64,000 nt of DNA from Haliotis asinina (lineage: Eukaryota; Mollusca; Gastropoda; Lepetellida; Haliotidae). This document shows positions 1-9,318 of this stretch, in pieces. Below the pieces are notes generated by a model. It had not been told where the DNA came from. It worked only from the letters and a program-made list of their open reading frames with translations, and did no database searches. The position numbers and the translations under genes were made by a program. Position 1 is the stretch's first letter; the number at the start of each line of letters is the position of its first letter. Location: the NCBI RefSeq assembly GCF_037392515.1, contig NC_090291.1, positions 41,967,001 through 42,031,000 on the forward strand. The letters are read 5' to 3'.

Positions 1-241
1 TTACATGAGTATAAGAACAAAAATAAAAATTTGTCCAACTGTTAAAAGTTTGCATTTTGGTATGCCCGTTACTATATATACCTTTATTAAAGAGAAGATA
101 GTACCTGTCATATACAATGTTTATATGTATGTAAATTAATACCACTGAAAACAAATATCACTTTCTTCATGTAAGTCTGTATGATTCCATGGTTATAAAT
201 ATATATTTGGAATAATATTACCATGCCATCACTATTAAATA

Positions 242-537
242 TATAGATTTAAATAGACCCGTGAAGGTCCTGGGGTAGAATAGGCCTTTAGCAACCCATG
301 CTTGCCACAAAAGGCGACTATGCTTGTCGTAAGAGGTGACTAACGGGATCAGGTGGTCAGGCTCACTGATTTGTTTGACACATGTCATCGGTTCCCAATT
401 GTGCAGATCAGTGCTCATGTTGTTGATCACTGGATTGTCTAGTCCAGACTCGATTATTTACAGATCGCTGCCATATAACTGGAATATTGCTGAGTGCAGC
501 ATAAAACTAAACTCACTCACTCTTATAGATTTAAATA
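242..537 (+). repeat. Family A repeat (copy A1) with target-site duplication
   Basis: The element runs 256-522, from the head ACCCGTGAAGGTCC to the tail CTCACTCACTC. It is flanked by a perfect 14-bp direct repeat, TATAGATTTAAATA, at 242-255 and 524-537. A direct repeat of this size is what target-primed reverse transcription leaves, so this copy arose by retrotransposition, as SINEs do. Short ORFs over this copy on both strands recur over other copies and are not genes. Confidence 0.85.
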
Positions 538-1125
538 ACAGTTTTTTTTGTATTTATGCAGTGATGGAAAGGAAAATTCTTGTTACTAGACAAAGCTCTG
601 CTACTTGATCAGGTAAAGTAGAGCATGGAGTGATGTGCATAATGAGACTCTTACTGCAACATGGCCTGTGACCAAAATTATGTTTCTAAACTTGCTAAGC
701 ATCTCCAGAGTGCTTTGACTTCCAAAGGCACAATGGGAAAGATTAGATGTTAAAGTTTTCAGTTGCGATGCTGAAGTCCTCAGCCTTTATCCGATTCCTT
801 GGGTACAATGTTTCAAGACAGTACCTTACATCACAAAGATATTCCTGTAGTATTGCTGAAAGCAACTTCAAAATATTGCCAAAAGTGGTTTGAAGCTTAA
901 CTCACTCACCGTTGTGACCAAGTGGTTTGTGTTTTTTTTTCACTGTGCAGAGTTGCTTCCCTTTGTTGGGCCTGTATTTGCTGTGTTGAGAAGTAAATTT
1001 GCCCATATTTTTTTCTTTTTTTTAGTGGTTAGATATCTGGTAGAGAATATTGCCCTTGGCCGGTAAGACATGGTAAAGCCACGAGGCCTGTATTTTGATG
1101 CCTGTCTTTGAATGGTATATAGAGG

Positions 1126-1257
1126 ATACCAAACTATGTCCCGTGTAATACCATATTTATGAAACGAGTGAATGGTTTGATATCTGAAGAGCGAAAGCAA
1201 GTTAGATACCATTCACGGGTTTCATAAATATGGTGTTACACTGGACATAGTTTAGTA
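1126..1257. repeat. Foldback (hairpin) element
   Basis: Two arms of about 50 bp, 1126-1178 and 1207-1257, are near-perfect reverse complements around a spacer of about 28 bp. Just outside, TTATTACTCACCC (about 1264) and GGGTGAGTAATAA (about 1508) form a second inverted pair, so the whole MITE-like unit may extend to about 1520. The 1380-1520 part resembles 17560-17615. Confidence 0.7.
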
Positions 1258-2387
1258 TTTTGTTTATTACTCACCCAACATTAGAAAAACAATATCGAGC
1301 AAAGTACTTCTTTCCTAAGAATTCAACGAGTATGGTGACACTCAGCTTTTCATGAGACAAACAAGCTTTAATGCTATTGTGACAGAGGTATTAGCATTGT
1401 GACATCATAACTGTAAAACACTTTGACGTCATACGTACGCCATCACACAATGTTATTACACAATGTGTTATAACTTTGTAAAATTATGAAATAGTGATAT
1501 CTTCAACGGGTGAGTAATAAATTCTGATACACAAGAGATGAATGAAGCCTATCGAAAGACAGACATGTTTTCTTGCCCTTATTTTCATGCCAAGTGTTTT
1601 TATTAGCACTACACCCATATCCTTGTTTTGCCTTCCTTGATCGTCCAGTGTTTGTGACTGTATTTGACAGCAGCTTCTAACAGGAGGGTTAATAAGACTT
1701 GAGTCCTACTTAAATGGTGTCTTTCTTAGGAAAGTGACTTTTGTTCAGAGTATTTCATACAGCAGAGAATGGGTACACAGCTATGGGAGCTGATAAGGTT
1801 ACTTACAACCCCATGCTTGCAGTAGAGGTTGTCTGATCTTTGCCCTATGCCCGGAACAAGGCAGTTTTCATTTCAGGCAATCAAATAATGGTATCTTACC
1901 TGTCTGCGGACTACTAGAGAAATTTCCACTTATGGTTTCAAACTGCAAATAAACATGGATTTCATTTCATATCTGCTCATAATGTAGCTATTACATTTCG
2001 CAATAATAGTAATTTAGAGTTATCGTTCTTTGATATTTGTCACTCCTCCATAAATAGTCCAGTAAACATTAACATCAGCAATGTGTCTTAAAATCAAGTG
2101 GAAAATTAGTCAGGACAAGTTACTTTCTTGAAGTCACTTGTATACTTTTCTCAGTTTCTACACGAATGCAAGTTCTTAGAAAGAGATGTGTAGTATACAG
2201 GCATGTATTTACTTTTAACCTTCAGTCCAAAGTGAAAACATTGAAGGCATGGCAGTAAACATTTAGTTGTGTCATTGCAGTGTTTCTATTAGTTGGTAAT
2301 CAGTGTGTCTAGGTTAGAGTATTTCCATTTCATTAGCATGTATACCATGAATCTGTGAAGATCTGGCGCAGAATTGATCTTCAGTTA

Positions 2388-2556
2388 GCTGTGCTCGTGA
2401 TAGGAGGAGACTACTATGATCAGGTGGTCAGACTCACATTCTTGGTTGAAACTTGTCAGTGATGCTCATTCTGTTGATCACCAGATTATTTACAGACCAC
2501 CATCATATAGATAGAATATTGTTGAGTGTTATGTAAAACTTAGCTCACCTACTCAT
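2388..2556 (+). repeat. Family A repeat, truncated and diverged
   Basis: It keeps the middle and the 3' part of family A (GATCAGGTGGTCAG, GATCACCAGATTATTTACAG, then a degraded CTCACCTACTC tail). It lacks the ACCCGTGAAGG head. Confidence 0.6.
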
Positions 2557-2834
2557 TACCATACCATGGTTATTACGGTCATATTATTTCCACATTTTCA
2601 AAAATATAGTTAATTATATTTTCATGTTGTTAGCTTTTGTTGACAACTGTTACCATTGTACATTTTCTGCATCTTGCAACTGAATGTAATGAAATAAGAA
2701 ATTGACTAAATTAACCAGTTAAACTATATCTGGTTCATTACACTTGGTTAGTTGGTCTTCATGGCGAAATAATACATTACTGTGTTTATCATATCATGAC
2801 ACTGATACTGGTCTAACTTTCTGTACCATTTCAG

Positions 2835-2923
2835 TTTGGAGTATGTGAGACCCCGTCATTGGATCCAGTGGAAACCAACATCAATGGCACAGCTTGTACA
2901 GGTTGAGCAGCGCATTTTAAAAT
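2835..2923 (+). CDS. ABHD4: ABHD4-like exon a (N-terminal segment)
   Basis: The acceptor TTTCAG ends at 2834 and the donor GTAAGT starts at 2924. The exon encodes 29 residues plus the first base of a Cys codon, including RPRHWIQWKPTSMAQL and VEQRILKC. This matches the family's N-terminal W-x-PTSxxxL...VExRIL(K/Q)C block. The first base completes a codon from an unseen exon. Confidence 0.88.
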
Positions 2924-5900
2924 GTAAGTATGATTGAGAATTTTTTTCCCTTACAAAAAAAGAGCTTTGCAATGTATCATCAGTTGTTCAATGAACAGAT
3001 ATAGCACGACAGCCTTTGAACCTGTTTTACAATGACAGATTCTGACATGGGTACAATGGGTGAAGCCAATTTCTGGTGTTACTCCCAGTGATATTCCTGG
3101 AATATTGCTGAAATATTGCTGAAATATTGCTGAAGGCAGTGTAAAACCAAACTTACTTTCACTCAATAATGATAGAAGAAATATCAACCAGCAGTTGGGC
3201 ACATGCTTTCTAATTACCCAGTTTGTATCTATATGTTGGAGTGTCACTATAGTAGTTGCAGTGTCAAAGGAGATAGAACTGACTACAGTATTTCAACTTT
3301 GTATGTTTTTTCCTTTGTCAAGGAAATGATCAACTGCTGATAACAGTTATATGATTTATGGGGCTGTTATGATTTACTTGTATATTGGATGAATGGAATC
3401 GTCTCCCTTCATGAATTCAATTGTTATTTGTGGTCATTAATGTCAAGGATGAGGGGGAATCCTAGTGGTTAAAGCATTTGCTTGTCAGAGTTGTCACAGC
3501 AAAGACAATTTCCCACATATGTGATGATAAATGTGGAATGTTGCTAAAAGCGGCACAAAACTCACTCGCTCATTAGTATCAAATATTTTAGTTTTTAGAA
3601 AAAAAGAGTTTGTGTAGTTATACTCTCTGCAGTTTATCAAAGTGAGATATGCAAATTACGAAAATTATTTTATTTTTTCTTTGAGTGTGATAAATGATAA
3701 TACATTAGCTGCTAACTCAGTATTGTATTCATGATTAGATATTCATATTCATTACTCTTTAGTGATGATTTAGTGTTGCATTCACTTCATAACAGGTAAG
3801 ATGATTTGTCTTACCTCACACATAAATTTCACTTTTTAATTGGCTGAGAGCTCTTCTATTATTTTCATTGTATCCTGGTGAGTAACATTTTCTAAGAACC
3901 CCATTGGGAGTGCTGAGCTCATTCGATATTCAAGTGGTAATTCTTGATCTTTTCAATTCTAACATTGAATTATGTATAGTGTATATTACAGATGTTTTGC
4001 GAATGCAAACTGATGGAAGGGAGAAAACTCTAAATGTAATGAATGCTACGAAAAGATATCTACACATGCTTCAAACAATTCAAAATAAACATTGAGGTGT
4101 TCAGTTAGATAAATACATTGTACAGTGGTCCATCAAGACCCATAGGTTGATGTACCCTTGATGCTTTTATATGTTGCGAGGGAAACATAAGGAAACATCT
4201 AGGATAAACAGCGTTTTTATCTGATGTTTATCCTAGATGTTTATCGAACATCTCAATGTTTATTCTGGGTATTTGATTGTACACTTCAGCAATCCTGAGT
4301 GAATCAAACGATTCGAATCTTGCATCCTGTTTTTCCTGCAGGTGTAATTGCACTAGAGTGTGATGATTAATATTCACAGGGACTCATTTGGACATTTTGT
4401 CAAAATTATTTTTTGGAATATGAGGTAAATCATCCATGATACAATGTTATTCAAGATTAAGTAATACTACCACGATGTATCAAATTAGTTGCCATTGGCT
4501 GTGGGGTACACTGAAATGTATCTCACATGTAAGTGGAGTACATTGAAAATAACAGAAGAGCACAAGGCAATCAGAAAATGACAGTTATGTGTGAGGCAAG
4601 ATATAAAGATTTGTACTTACGCTTCAAGCAATTCAAAATTAACGTTGAGGAGTTCAGTTAGATAAATACATTGTTCGTTGGTCCCTCAGGACCCATGGGT
4701 TGATGTACCCTCGATGTTTGAACATAAACATAAACATAAACAAACATCAAGGGTACATCAACCCATGTCCCCCTTGTGACCAGTAGACACCTTACACTGT
4801 ACACAGAGATTATGTCTCCATAGAATTTCATCCACAGATGATGTTTATTTAAGGGTCAAGTGAGACTTTTTGATAGTGAGGCTGGAAGTTTGTTATGGTG
4901 TGATGTTTCTGTTTCAGGTGTGAAGAGTGTAATGGACTCTCGTTTTGTGACGGTAAGGTCAACCCAGTCTCGTATCTGGTCTGTGACTCTCAACAGGCAG
5001 GCTGAAAACACCCCCCTAGTGATGGTGCATGGGATGGGGGGTGGGCTCGGCCTCTGGGTTCAGAACATGGATGCTCTGGCACAGAACAGACCAGTGTATA
5101 CATTTGACCTCCTTGGATTTGGGCGGAGCTCGCGACCCACGTTCAGCAGTGATCCAAAAATAGCTGAAGATGAGTTTGTACATTCTATAGAAGAATGGCG
5201 CCAGGAGGTGAAGCTAGAAAAATTCATTCTGTTAGGACACAGCCTGGGTGCTTTCATATCAAGTTCCTATGCGATGCAGCATCCAGACAGGGTAAAGCAT
5301 CTCATTCTTGTAGACCCATGGGGGTTTCCGGAGAAGCCCCCGGACAACCAGATACAGAGACGGGTCCCAACTTGGATCAGGATGATTGCTACAATGTTGC
5401 AACCCTTCAATCCTCTGGCAGGGCTGAGGGTGGCAGGCCCCTGGGGTGAGTCTGTAAGACATGTTGTCCATAATAATCAGCTCCAGGGAGAGTCTTTCCC
5501 ATGTGTTCTCCATTGTAATTAAGCCCATAGTGAGCCTTTGCTATGTGTTGTCCTCAGTAACCAGCTTCTGGGGTGAGTCTTTACTATGTATTGTCGGTAG
5601 TAGCCTACCCCAGGGAGAGATTTTCCCACATTTTCTCCTTGGTAACAAAGCCCATAGTGAGCCTTTGCTATATGTTGTCCTCAGTAACCAGCTTCTGGGG
5701 TGAGTCTTTACTATGTATTGCTGGTAGTAGCCTACCCCAGGGTGAGGCTTTCCCATTATACATATTAACCAGACCAAGGGTGAGTTATTTAAACATCATG
5801 TTGTTCATAGTAACCAGAAACAACTATGAGTCTTTCACAAGTGTTGTCCATAGTAACTAGACCCCAAAATGAGTCTCTTCCTTATGTTGTCAATGGTCAT

Positions 5901-8900
5901 GGTAACCAGGTCTTCTTGTCATTTGAGACAACTAATGGGATATCGGATAGTAAGGCTTTGCTGATTGGCCTGACACGTGTCGTCGTATCCCAGTTGTGTA
6001 GACCAGTGACCATGCTTTTGATCCCTGGGTTGTCTCGATTATTCATAGATTATTTACTATTATTATCTGGACTGGATTATTTACAGACTGCCGCCATATA
6101 GCTGGAATATTGCTGAGTGTGGCGTAAAACTAAACTCACTCACCCAGGTCCCTTGGGTGAGTCTTTTCTACATTCTTTCCATTGTAACCAGGCACTCGAG
6201 TGAGTCTTACCCACATGTTAACGACAGTAGCAAACCCGATTCAGTTCCCCACAATGGTATGCTAGGTGAAACCCATTTCCTACGTCCATTTTAGTGAGGT
6301 TTGGATTGGTCGATCAGACTCACTGACTATGTTAGAACCAGAGACTTTGTTCATAATTATGCCTGTTTTGTGTGGCCGAGACAAGATCATTAACAGTTCA
6401 CTACATTGAATATATCTGGTAAAATCTCAAATAAGAAATAATTGAACAGTTTCCTAATATCACCTTAGGACCTTTCATGCAAAGCCTGAACCAGTAAGAT
6501 TTGATAATGATCTTTCTGTCTTTCTTTTCTGATTGATAGGTCCTGGGCTGGTCAAACGTTTTCGGCCAGATCTTCAAACCAAGTTTGCTGATCTTTTCGC
6601 AGATGAAACGATATTTGAATATATCTATCACTGCAATGCTCAGAAACCAAGGTACGTCTGCTGATGATGTGAGTCCTGATAATTTTTACCAGTGCATTGG
6701 CAGTGGGAAATAAGTAATTTGATATAATACATCCTATTTTGGTTTGTCAGCCATTTTCAGCAACACCAGCTTGCCATAAGACGTGACTCTCAAGTTTGAA
6801 TGGCAGGACTTTCTGTTATGTCAGTTTCTTGTACAGTCGTGCCCCCTTTATCCGAACACTTGTGTGTTTTTTTTAAATTGTCCAGATAAGCGAATTTTCG
6901 TATATCTGAAACATGGGCCATATGTACAAAGAACCGTGCAAAGAAATGCACATAGTAGGCATCAGACATAATCTTTTTTGATGACACAGAGATCTAAACA
7001 AATATCAGTGCATGCATAAAATGTCTCGTACCTGTTCATGCAGTTATGCTCGCTTGAAGAAATCAGTCATAGCTTTTTGCACTGGCTGTGTAGAAAGGAC
7101 TTTCACCAATCAGTTCGTCACTGTCGACATTCACAAGATCATCAGCAGTAACAGTCTCAGCTGCAACTTGTGCATAGGATCGTAGTGCATCACGAAGTTC
7201 TGACAAGGCCATGTCTTCTCATGGGTCCTCATTTGATTGGATAATGTCCACAAGACGAAAGCCGTTAGCAATTGTCTTTTCACTCACAGCTGTCCAGGCA
7301 TGCTTGATCATCCGGATTAACGAATTGTAGTGACCCACAAATTGACACACCTCTAAATTAACTGAGTGTCACCTTTCTGTTCAGAGGTAGTTAATGTTCT
7401 CATGCTTCAAAGACTCCCGACTTCTTTCATGCCCTCGGTAATCGAGTGTGTAAACATACATGTGCTCAACCATCTGGATATACGAGGCAAAAAATGTACA
7501 TAATTTAGTGTTTTGTATGTGAAAATGACTGTACTGTTACGGAAACCGGATTTCCGGATAGGTGAGTAATTTTACAATGTTGTGAATTTGTTTTAAAGAA
7601 TTTTCGTTCGGAATTCAAGTTTTCCAGATATGTGAGGTTTGGCTATATGGTGACTGTACCCCAACAGTGTAGATTTTTGCTTGTGATTTCATATCTCTGC
7701 AATATTCAAACATTCACTGGTTGTCATCATATAGCTTGAATATTGCGGAGTGTGATTTTAAACAACAGACACAAGCCTTGTCCAGAAGTTATTTACAAGC
7801 AACTGCCACTCCTGGTATGTTACAGAATGAAACTTGGGCAAGAAACAAAGTAGGAAAATCCTGTGTTTTGATTGTCTCAAAGAGCAAATATCAACAACCA
7901 CAACTAACAGCTGGCAATACATATGTTTGGAAAAAATGTACTTCTTACCTGAGAGGGGTGGAGGGGTATCCTAATGATTAAACTGTCCGCATGTCACGCT
8001 TAAGGCCTGAATTGAATGGGTACATATCTGGTGTCCCTTTGATGGAATATTGCTGAAAGTGGCTTAAAACCGCACTAAATCACCCTTTCTTTTGAATATT
8101 GACATCAGCATGAACACAAGGGTCATGCTGAAGCAAATGAGTTACAATGACTCCTAGGAGTGAGTCAAGGAAACAGGGATCATATTCTCCAATTCTGAGT
8201 GCAGCTAGTGCTTTCCATGCCACCAGGTAATACTACTTGATTTACTCTCTTGTTGAACAGATCAGTGTGATCTTTGCATTTATTTCAGTGGAGAAACTGC
8301 ATTCAAGACGATGCAGATGTCTTTTGGATGGGCAAGAAATCCCATGATTAACAGAATAACAGATGTTGCGCCTCAAGTCTCTATGACCTTCATACATGGG
8401 TCAAGGTCATGGATTGACCAACAGATAGGTCACCATGTTAAGAAGCTTCGGAGTGACAGTTATGTTGCTGTGCAGGTAAGTTTAGTATAGTGCTTACCTA
8501 GGTCATAGTTCTTTGTTGTATTGTCCCTTACGAGGGACTGATAAAACCCCATATACAACCTTACGAGGGACTGATAAAACCCCATATACAACCTTACAAG
8601 GGACTGATAAAACCCCATATTTCCCTTGGCACGATGTGATAACACATTTACCTAGCTGAATGTTTTCACTAGTTTCTAGTTTTGGTGAGCATCAGTGGAC
8701 ATTGTATATATGAATATGGAATGTTTATAGAGAGCAGCTGGCTGATGTGCTTGAGATGCTGAAGCTTGTTTACATAGTGGCGCCCTTTTGCCATTCCCAG
8801 AGGGGTTCAAATCCTGATTCCCCAAATTGTGTTTTTAAGTTTATCAGCACCAAACCCTCGATCTTTTCTTCAACCCAAGTGGTAAATGTCTTAGATATGC

Positions 8901-9190
8901 TTGAATGCAGCTTTATTCCAAAACTGATTGGATATTACTGAAATTAGATTCAAATAGGGCTAACTCAGTAAATTACTTTGTTACAGAGCATCCCCGGGGC
9001 CGGTCACCACGTGTATGCAGACAAACCGGTGTTATTCAACAATGTGGTCCAGAAGGTGTGTGACAGTGTTGACACACCCACTAGGAGGAGGAAGGACTCT
9101 GAACGCACACGTTCTCGTGGCATAAGTCATACTCTGTCTGACAACAGCCAGTCAGTCATAGACGAAACATCACTTAATGCTAACTTATGA
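2835..9190 (+). CDS. ABHD4: ABHD4-like alpha/beta-hydrolase, spliced gene, 5' end missing
   Basis: Five exons (2835-2923, 4918-5445, 6540-6651, 8289-8475, 8987-9190) join in frame into 372 visible residues ending at TGA 9188-9190. All four introns are GT-AG. Family knowledge: ABHD4 removes the remaining acyl chain from N-acyl-PE and lyso-NAPE, yielding glycerophospho-N-acylethanolamine; ABHD5 is a non-catalytic activator of triglyceride lipase. Seen here, numbering from residue 1 at 2836: oxyanion region HGMGGGLG (67-74), DLLGFGRSSRP (93-103), nucleophile elbow GHSLG with Ser138, a candidate acid Asp286 (SWID), and His312 in HHVYAD, which also forms the family's HX4D motif (His312-Asp317). 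ABHD5 has Asn at the nucleophile position, so Ser138 favours ABHD4 and an active enzyme. Human ABHD4 is about 342 residues, so only a short N terminus is missing. The 38 residues after CDSVD form an extra basic, Ser/Thr-rich tail. Confidence 0.93.
3049..3166 (+). repeat. Family B repeat, 3' part, with an internal triplication
   Basis: It runs from GGTACAATGGGTGAAGCC through the GATATTCCTGGAATATTGCT core to a degraded ACTTACTTTCACTC tail. The 11-bp unit GAAATATTGCT is repeated three times in tandem, probably replication slippage within the copy. Confidence 0.65.
3453..3572 (+). repeat. Family B repeat (tRNA-like SINE), short copy
   Basis: The head GGGGGAATCCTAGTGGTTAAAG matches the A-box-like start of family B. 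The copy ends with GGAATGTTGCTAAAAGCGGC and CTCACTCGCTC. The middle is diverged. Confidence 0.65.
3790..4790. repeat. Complex inverted-repeat element (family C)
   Basis: Sequence at about 3800-3880 is the diverged reverse complement of about 4520-4605. Two direct copies of a 110-bp block start near 4060 and 4615 (TTCAAACAATTCAAAA / TTCAAGCAATTCAAAA). There are internal hairpins: 4194-4240 around TAGGATAAACA, and 4691-4768, whose arms read TGGGTTGATGTACCCTCGATG and its complement. A third copy of the block sits at about 52430-52620 in the kinesin gene, so this is a dispersed mobile element. No transposase was recognised. Confidence 0.6.
4918..5445 (+). CDS. ABHD4: ABHD4-like exon b (catalytic core with GHSLG)
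   Basis: The acceptor TTTCAG ends at 4917 and the donor GTGAGT starts at 5446. This largest exon carries the oxyanion HG motif, DLLGFGRSSRP, SIEEWR, the nucleophile elbow LLGHSLGAF and LILVDPWGFPEKP, ending at AGPWG. An ORF continues 25 codons into the intron to a TAA at 5520, so retention would truncate the protein before the acid and histidine. Confidence 0.97.
5438..6232 (+). repeat. Minisatellite of about 42 bp built on the splice-donor sequence
   Basis: About 13 diverged units start with a version of CTGGGGTGAGTCTTT, followed by a CTATGTnTTGTCC-like and a GTAACCAG-like part. The first unit is the real exon-intron junction (CCTGG|GTGAGTCTG). A higher-order period of about 127 bp is seen: CATAGTGAGCCTTTGCTAT starts at 5526 and again at 5653. 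A family A copy interrupts the array at about 5930-6145, and two more units follow it. Confidence 0.85.
5930..6145 (+). repeat. Family A repeat inserted in the minisatellite
   Basis: This diverged copy contains TGACACGTGTCGTC, GATTATTTACAGACTGCCGCC and the ACTAAACTCACTCACCC tail. Minisatellite units lie on both sides, so it inserted after the array formed. Confidence 0.7.
6540..6651 (+). CDS. ABHD4: ABHD4-like exon c
   Basis: The acceptor GATAG ends at 6539 and the donor GTACGT starts at 6652. It encodes GPGLVKRFRPDLQTKF and then DETIFEYIYHCNAQKP, the family's (F/R)RPDFKRKF...EYIYHCN(A/V)Q block. The split Gly and Ser codons at both ends join correctly. Confidence 0.96.
6834..7656 (-). mobile_element. 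Degraded pogo/Tigger-like DNA transposon
   Basis: TA dinucleotides flank termini that read CAGTCGTGCCCCCTTTATCC on the left and, as reverse complement, CAGTCACCATATAGCC on the right, both with TATCCGG/TATCTGG-like motifs inside. On the minus strand at about 7330-7080, a broken reading frame has HYNSLIRMIKHAW, VSEKTIANGFR and, after a stop and a frameshift, AMTDFF. This resembles the C-terminal end of Tigger/jerky-type DDE transposases. At 823 bp with stops it is not functional. It sits in the ABHD4-like intron 6652-8288. Confidence 0.6.
7957..8088 (+). repeat. Family B repeat
   Basis: GGGGTATCCTAATGATTAAAC is a B-type head. TGGTGTCCCTTTGATGGAATATTGCTGAAAGTGGC is its core and the CACCC tail is degraded. 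Confidence 0.6.
8289..8475 (+). CDS. ABHD4: ABHD4-like exon d
   Basis: The acceptor TTTCAG ends at 8288 and the donor GTAAGT starts at 8476. It encodes SGETAFKTM, FGWARNPM and VSMTFIHGSRSWIDQQIG, ending at SYVAVQ. SGETAFK and FGWARxPM are family hallmarks, and the Asp of SWID is the probable catalytic acid. Confidence 0.97.
8526..8620 (+). repeat. 33-bp minisatellite, three units
   Basis: Three nearly identical 33-bp units begin with CTTACGAGGGACTGATAAAA, starting 50 bp inside the intron 8476-8986. The high identity suggests recent expansion. Confidence 0.85.
8987..9190 (+). CDS. ABHD4: ABHD4-like terminal exon
   Basis: The acceptor TTACAG ends at 8986 and the stop TGA ends at 9190. It encodes SIPGAGHHVYADKPVLFN and VCDSVD, the conserved end of ABHD4/5 with the catalytic His and HX4D motif. 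A further 38 residues follow (TPTRRRKDSERTRSRG and on), which human ABHD4 and ABHD5 lack. That tail is basic then Ser/Asp-rich and may add a membrane-contact or phosphorylation site (inference). Confidence 0.95.
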   Translation, partial: SIPGAGHHVYADKPVLFNNVVQKVCDSVDTPTRRRKDSERTRSRGISHTLSDNSQSVIDETSLNANL

Positions 9191-9312
9191 CATGGCTGAC
9201 ACTTAGACACACTTGCAGTCAGTATGGTTGTTTTGTTTTTTATCTGTGAAGGAATGCATATTGTTCACTTGTGATAAGGATACTGAGATATTGTGTTCGA
9301 ATAGTCATTTAA

Positions 9313-9318
9313 AATAAA
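9313..9318 (+). terminator. Possible proximal poly(A) signal
   Basis: AATAAA lies 123 bp after the stop codon. It would give a compact 3' UTR. No transcript evidence was available. Confidence 0.35.

Larger units (their letters stand above)
1..2834. other. Region upstream of the first recognised ABHD4 exon
   Basis: No coding exon could be supported here. It is AT-rich and holds two family A repeats, a foldback element near 1126-1257 and a related inverted element to about 1520. The exon at 2835 begins one base into the end of a codon, so at least one earlier coding exon must exist, either here or left of the window. By comparison with ABHD4 only about 10-20 residues should be missing. I looked for a short ATG exon ending two bases into a codon before a GT donor; the best place, near 546-612, has an in-frame stop. 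Confidence 0.5.
2924..4917 (+). other. ABHD4: Intron between ABHD4-like exons a and b
   Basis: GT-AG intron of 1,994 bp, phase 1 (T|GT gives Cys). It contains family B fragments near 3049-3166 and 3453-3572 and a large inverted-repeat element over about 3790-4790. The short ORFs in it show no family similarity. Confidence 0.8.

Noticed and set aside
4860..4931. Upstream ATG extension of the ABHD4-like exon b
   Set aside because: An open frame from 4860 reaches the exon but crosses a good acceptor at 4917, and the exon a join at that acceptor gives the conserved family sequence.
5461..5860. Overlapping ORFs with repeated CYVLSSVTSFWGESL-type peptides
   Set aside because: These are translations of the donor-based minisatellite, not protein repeats.
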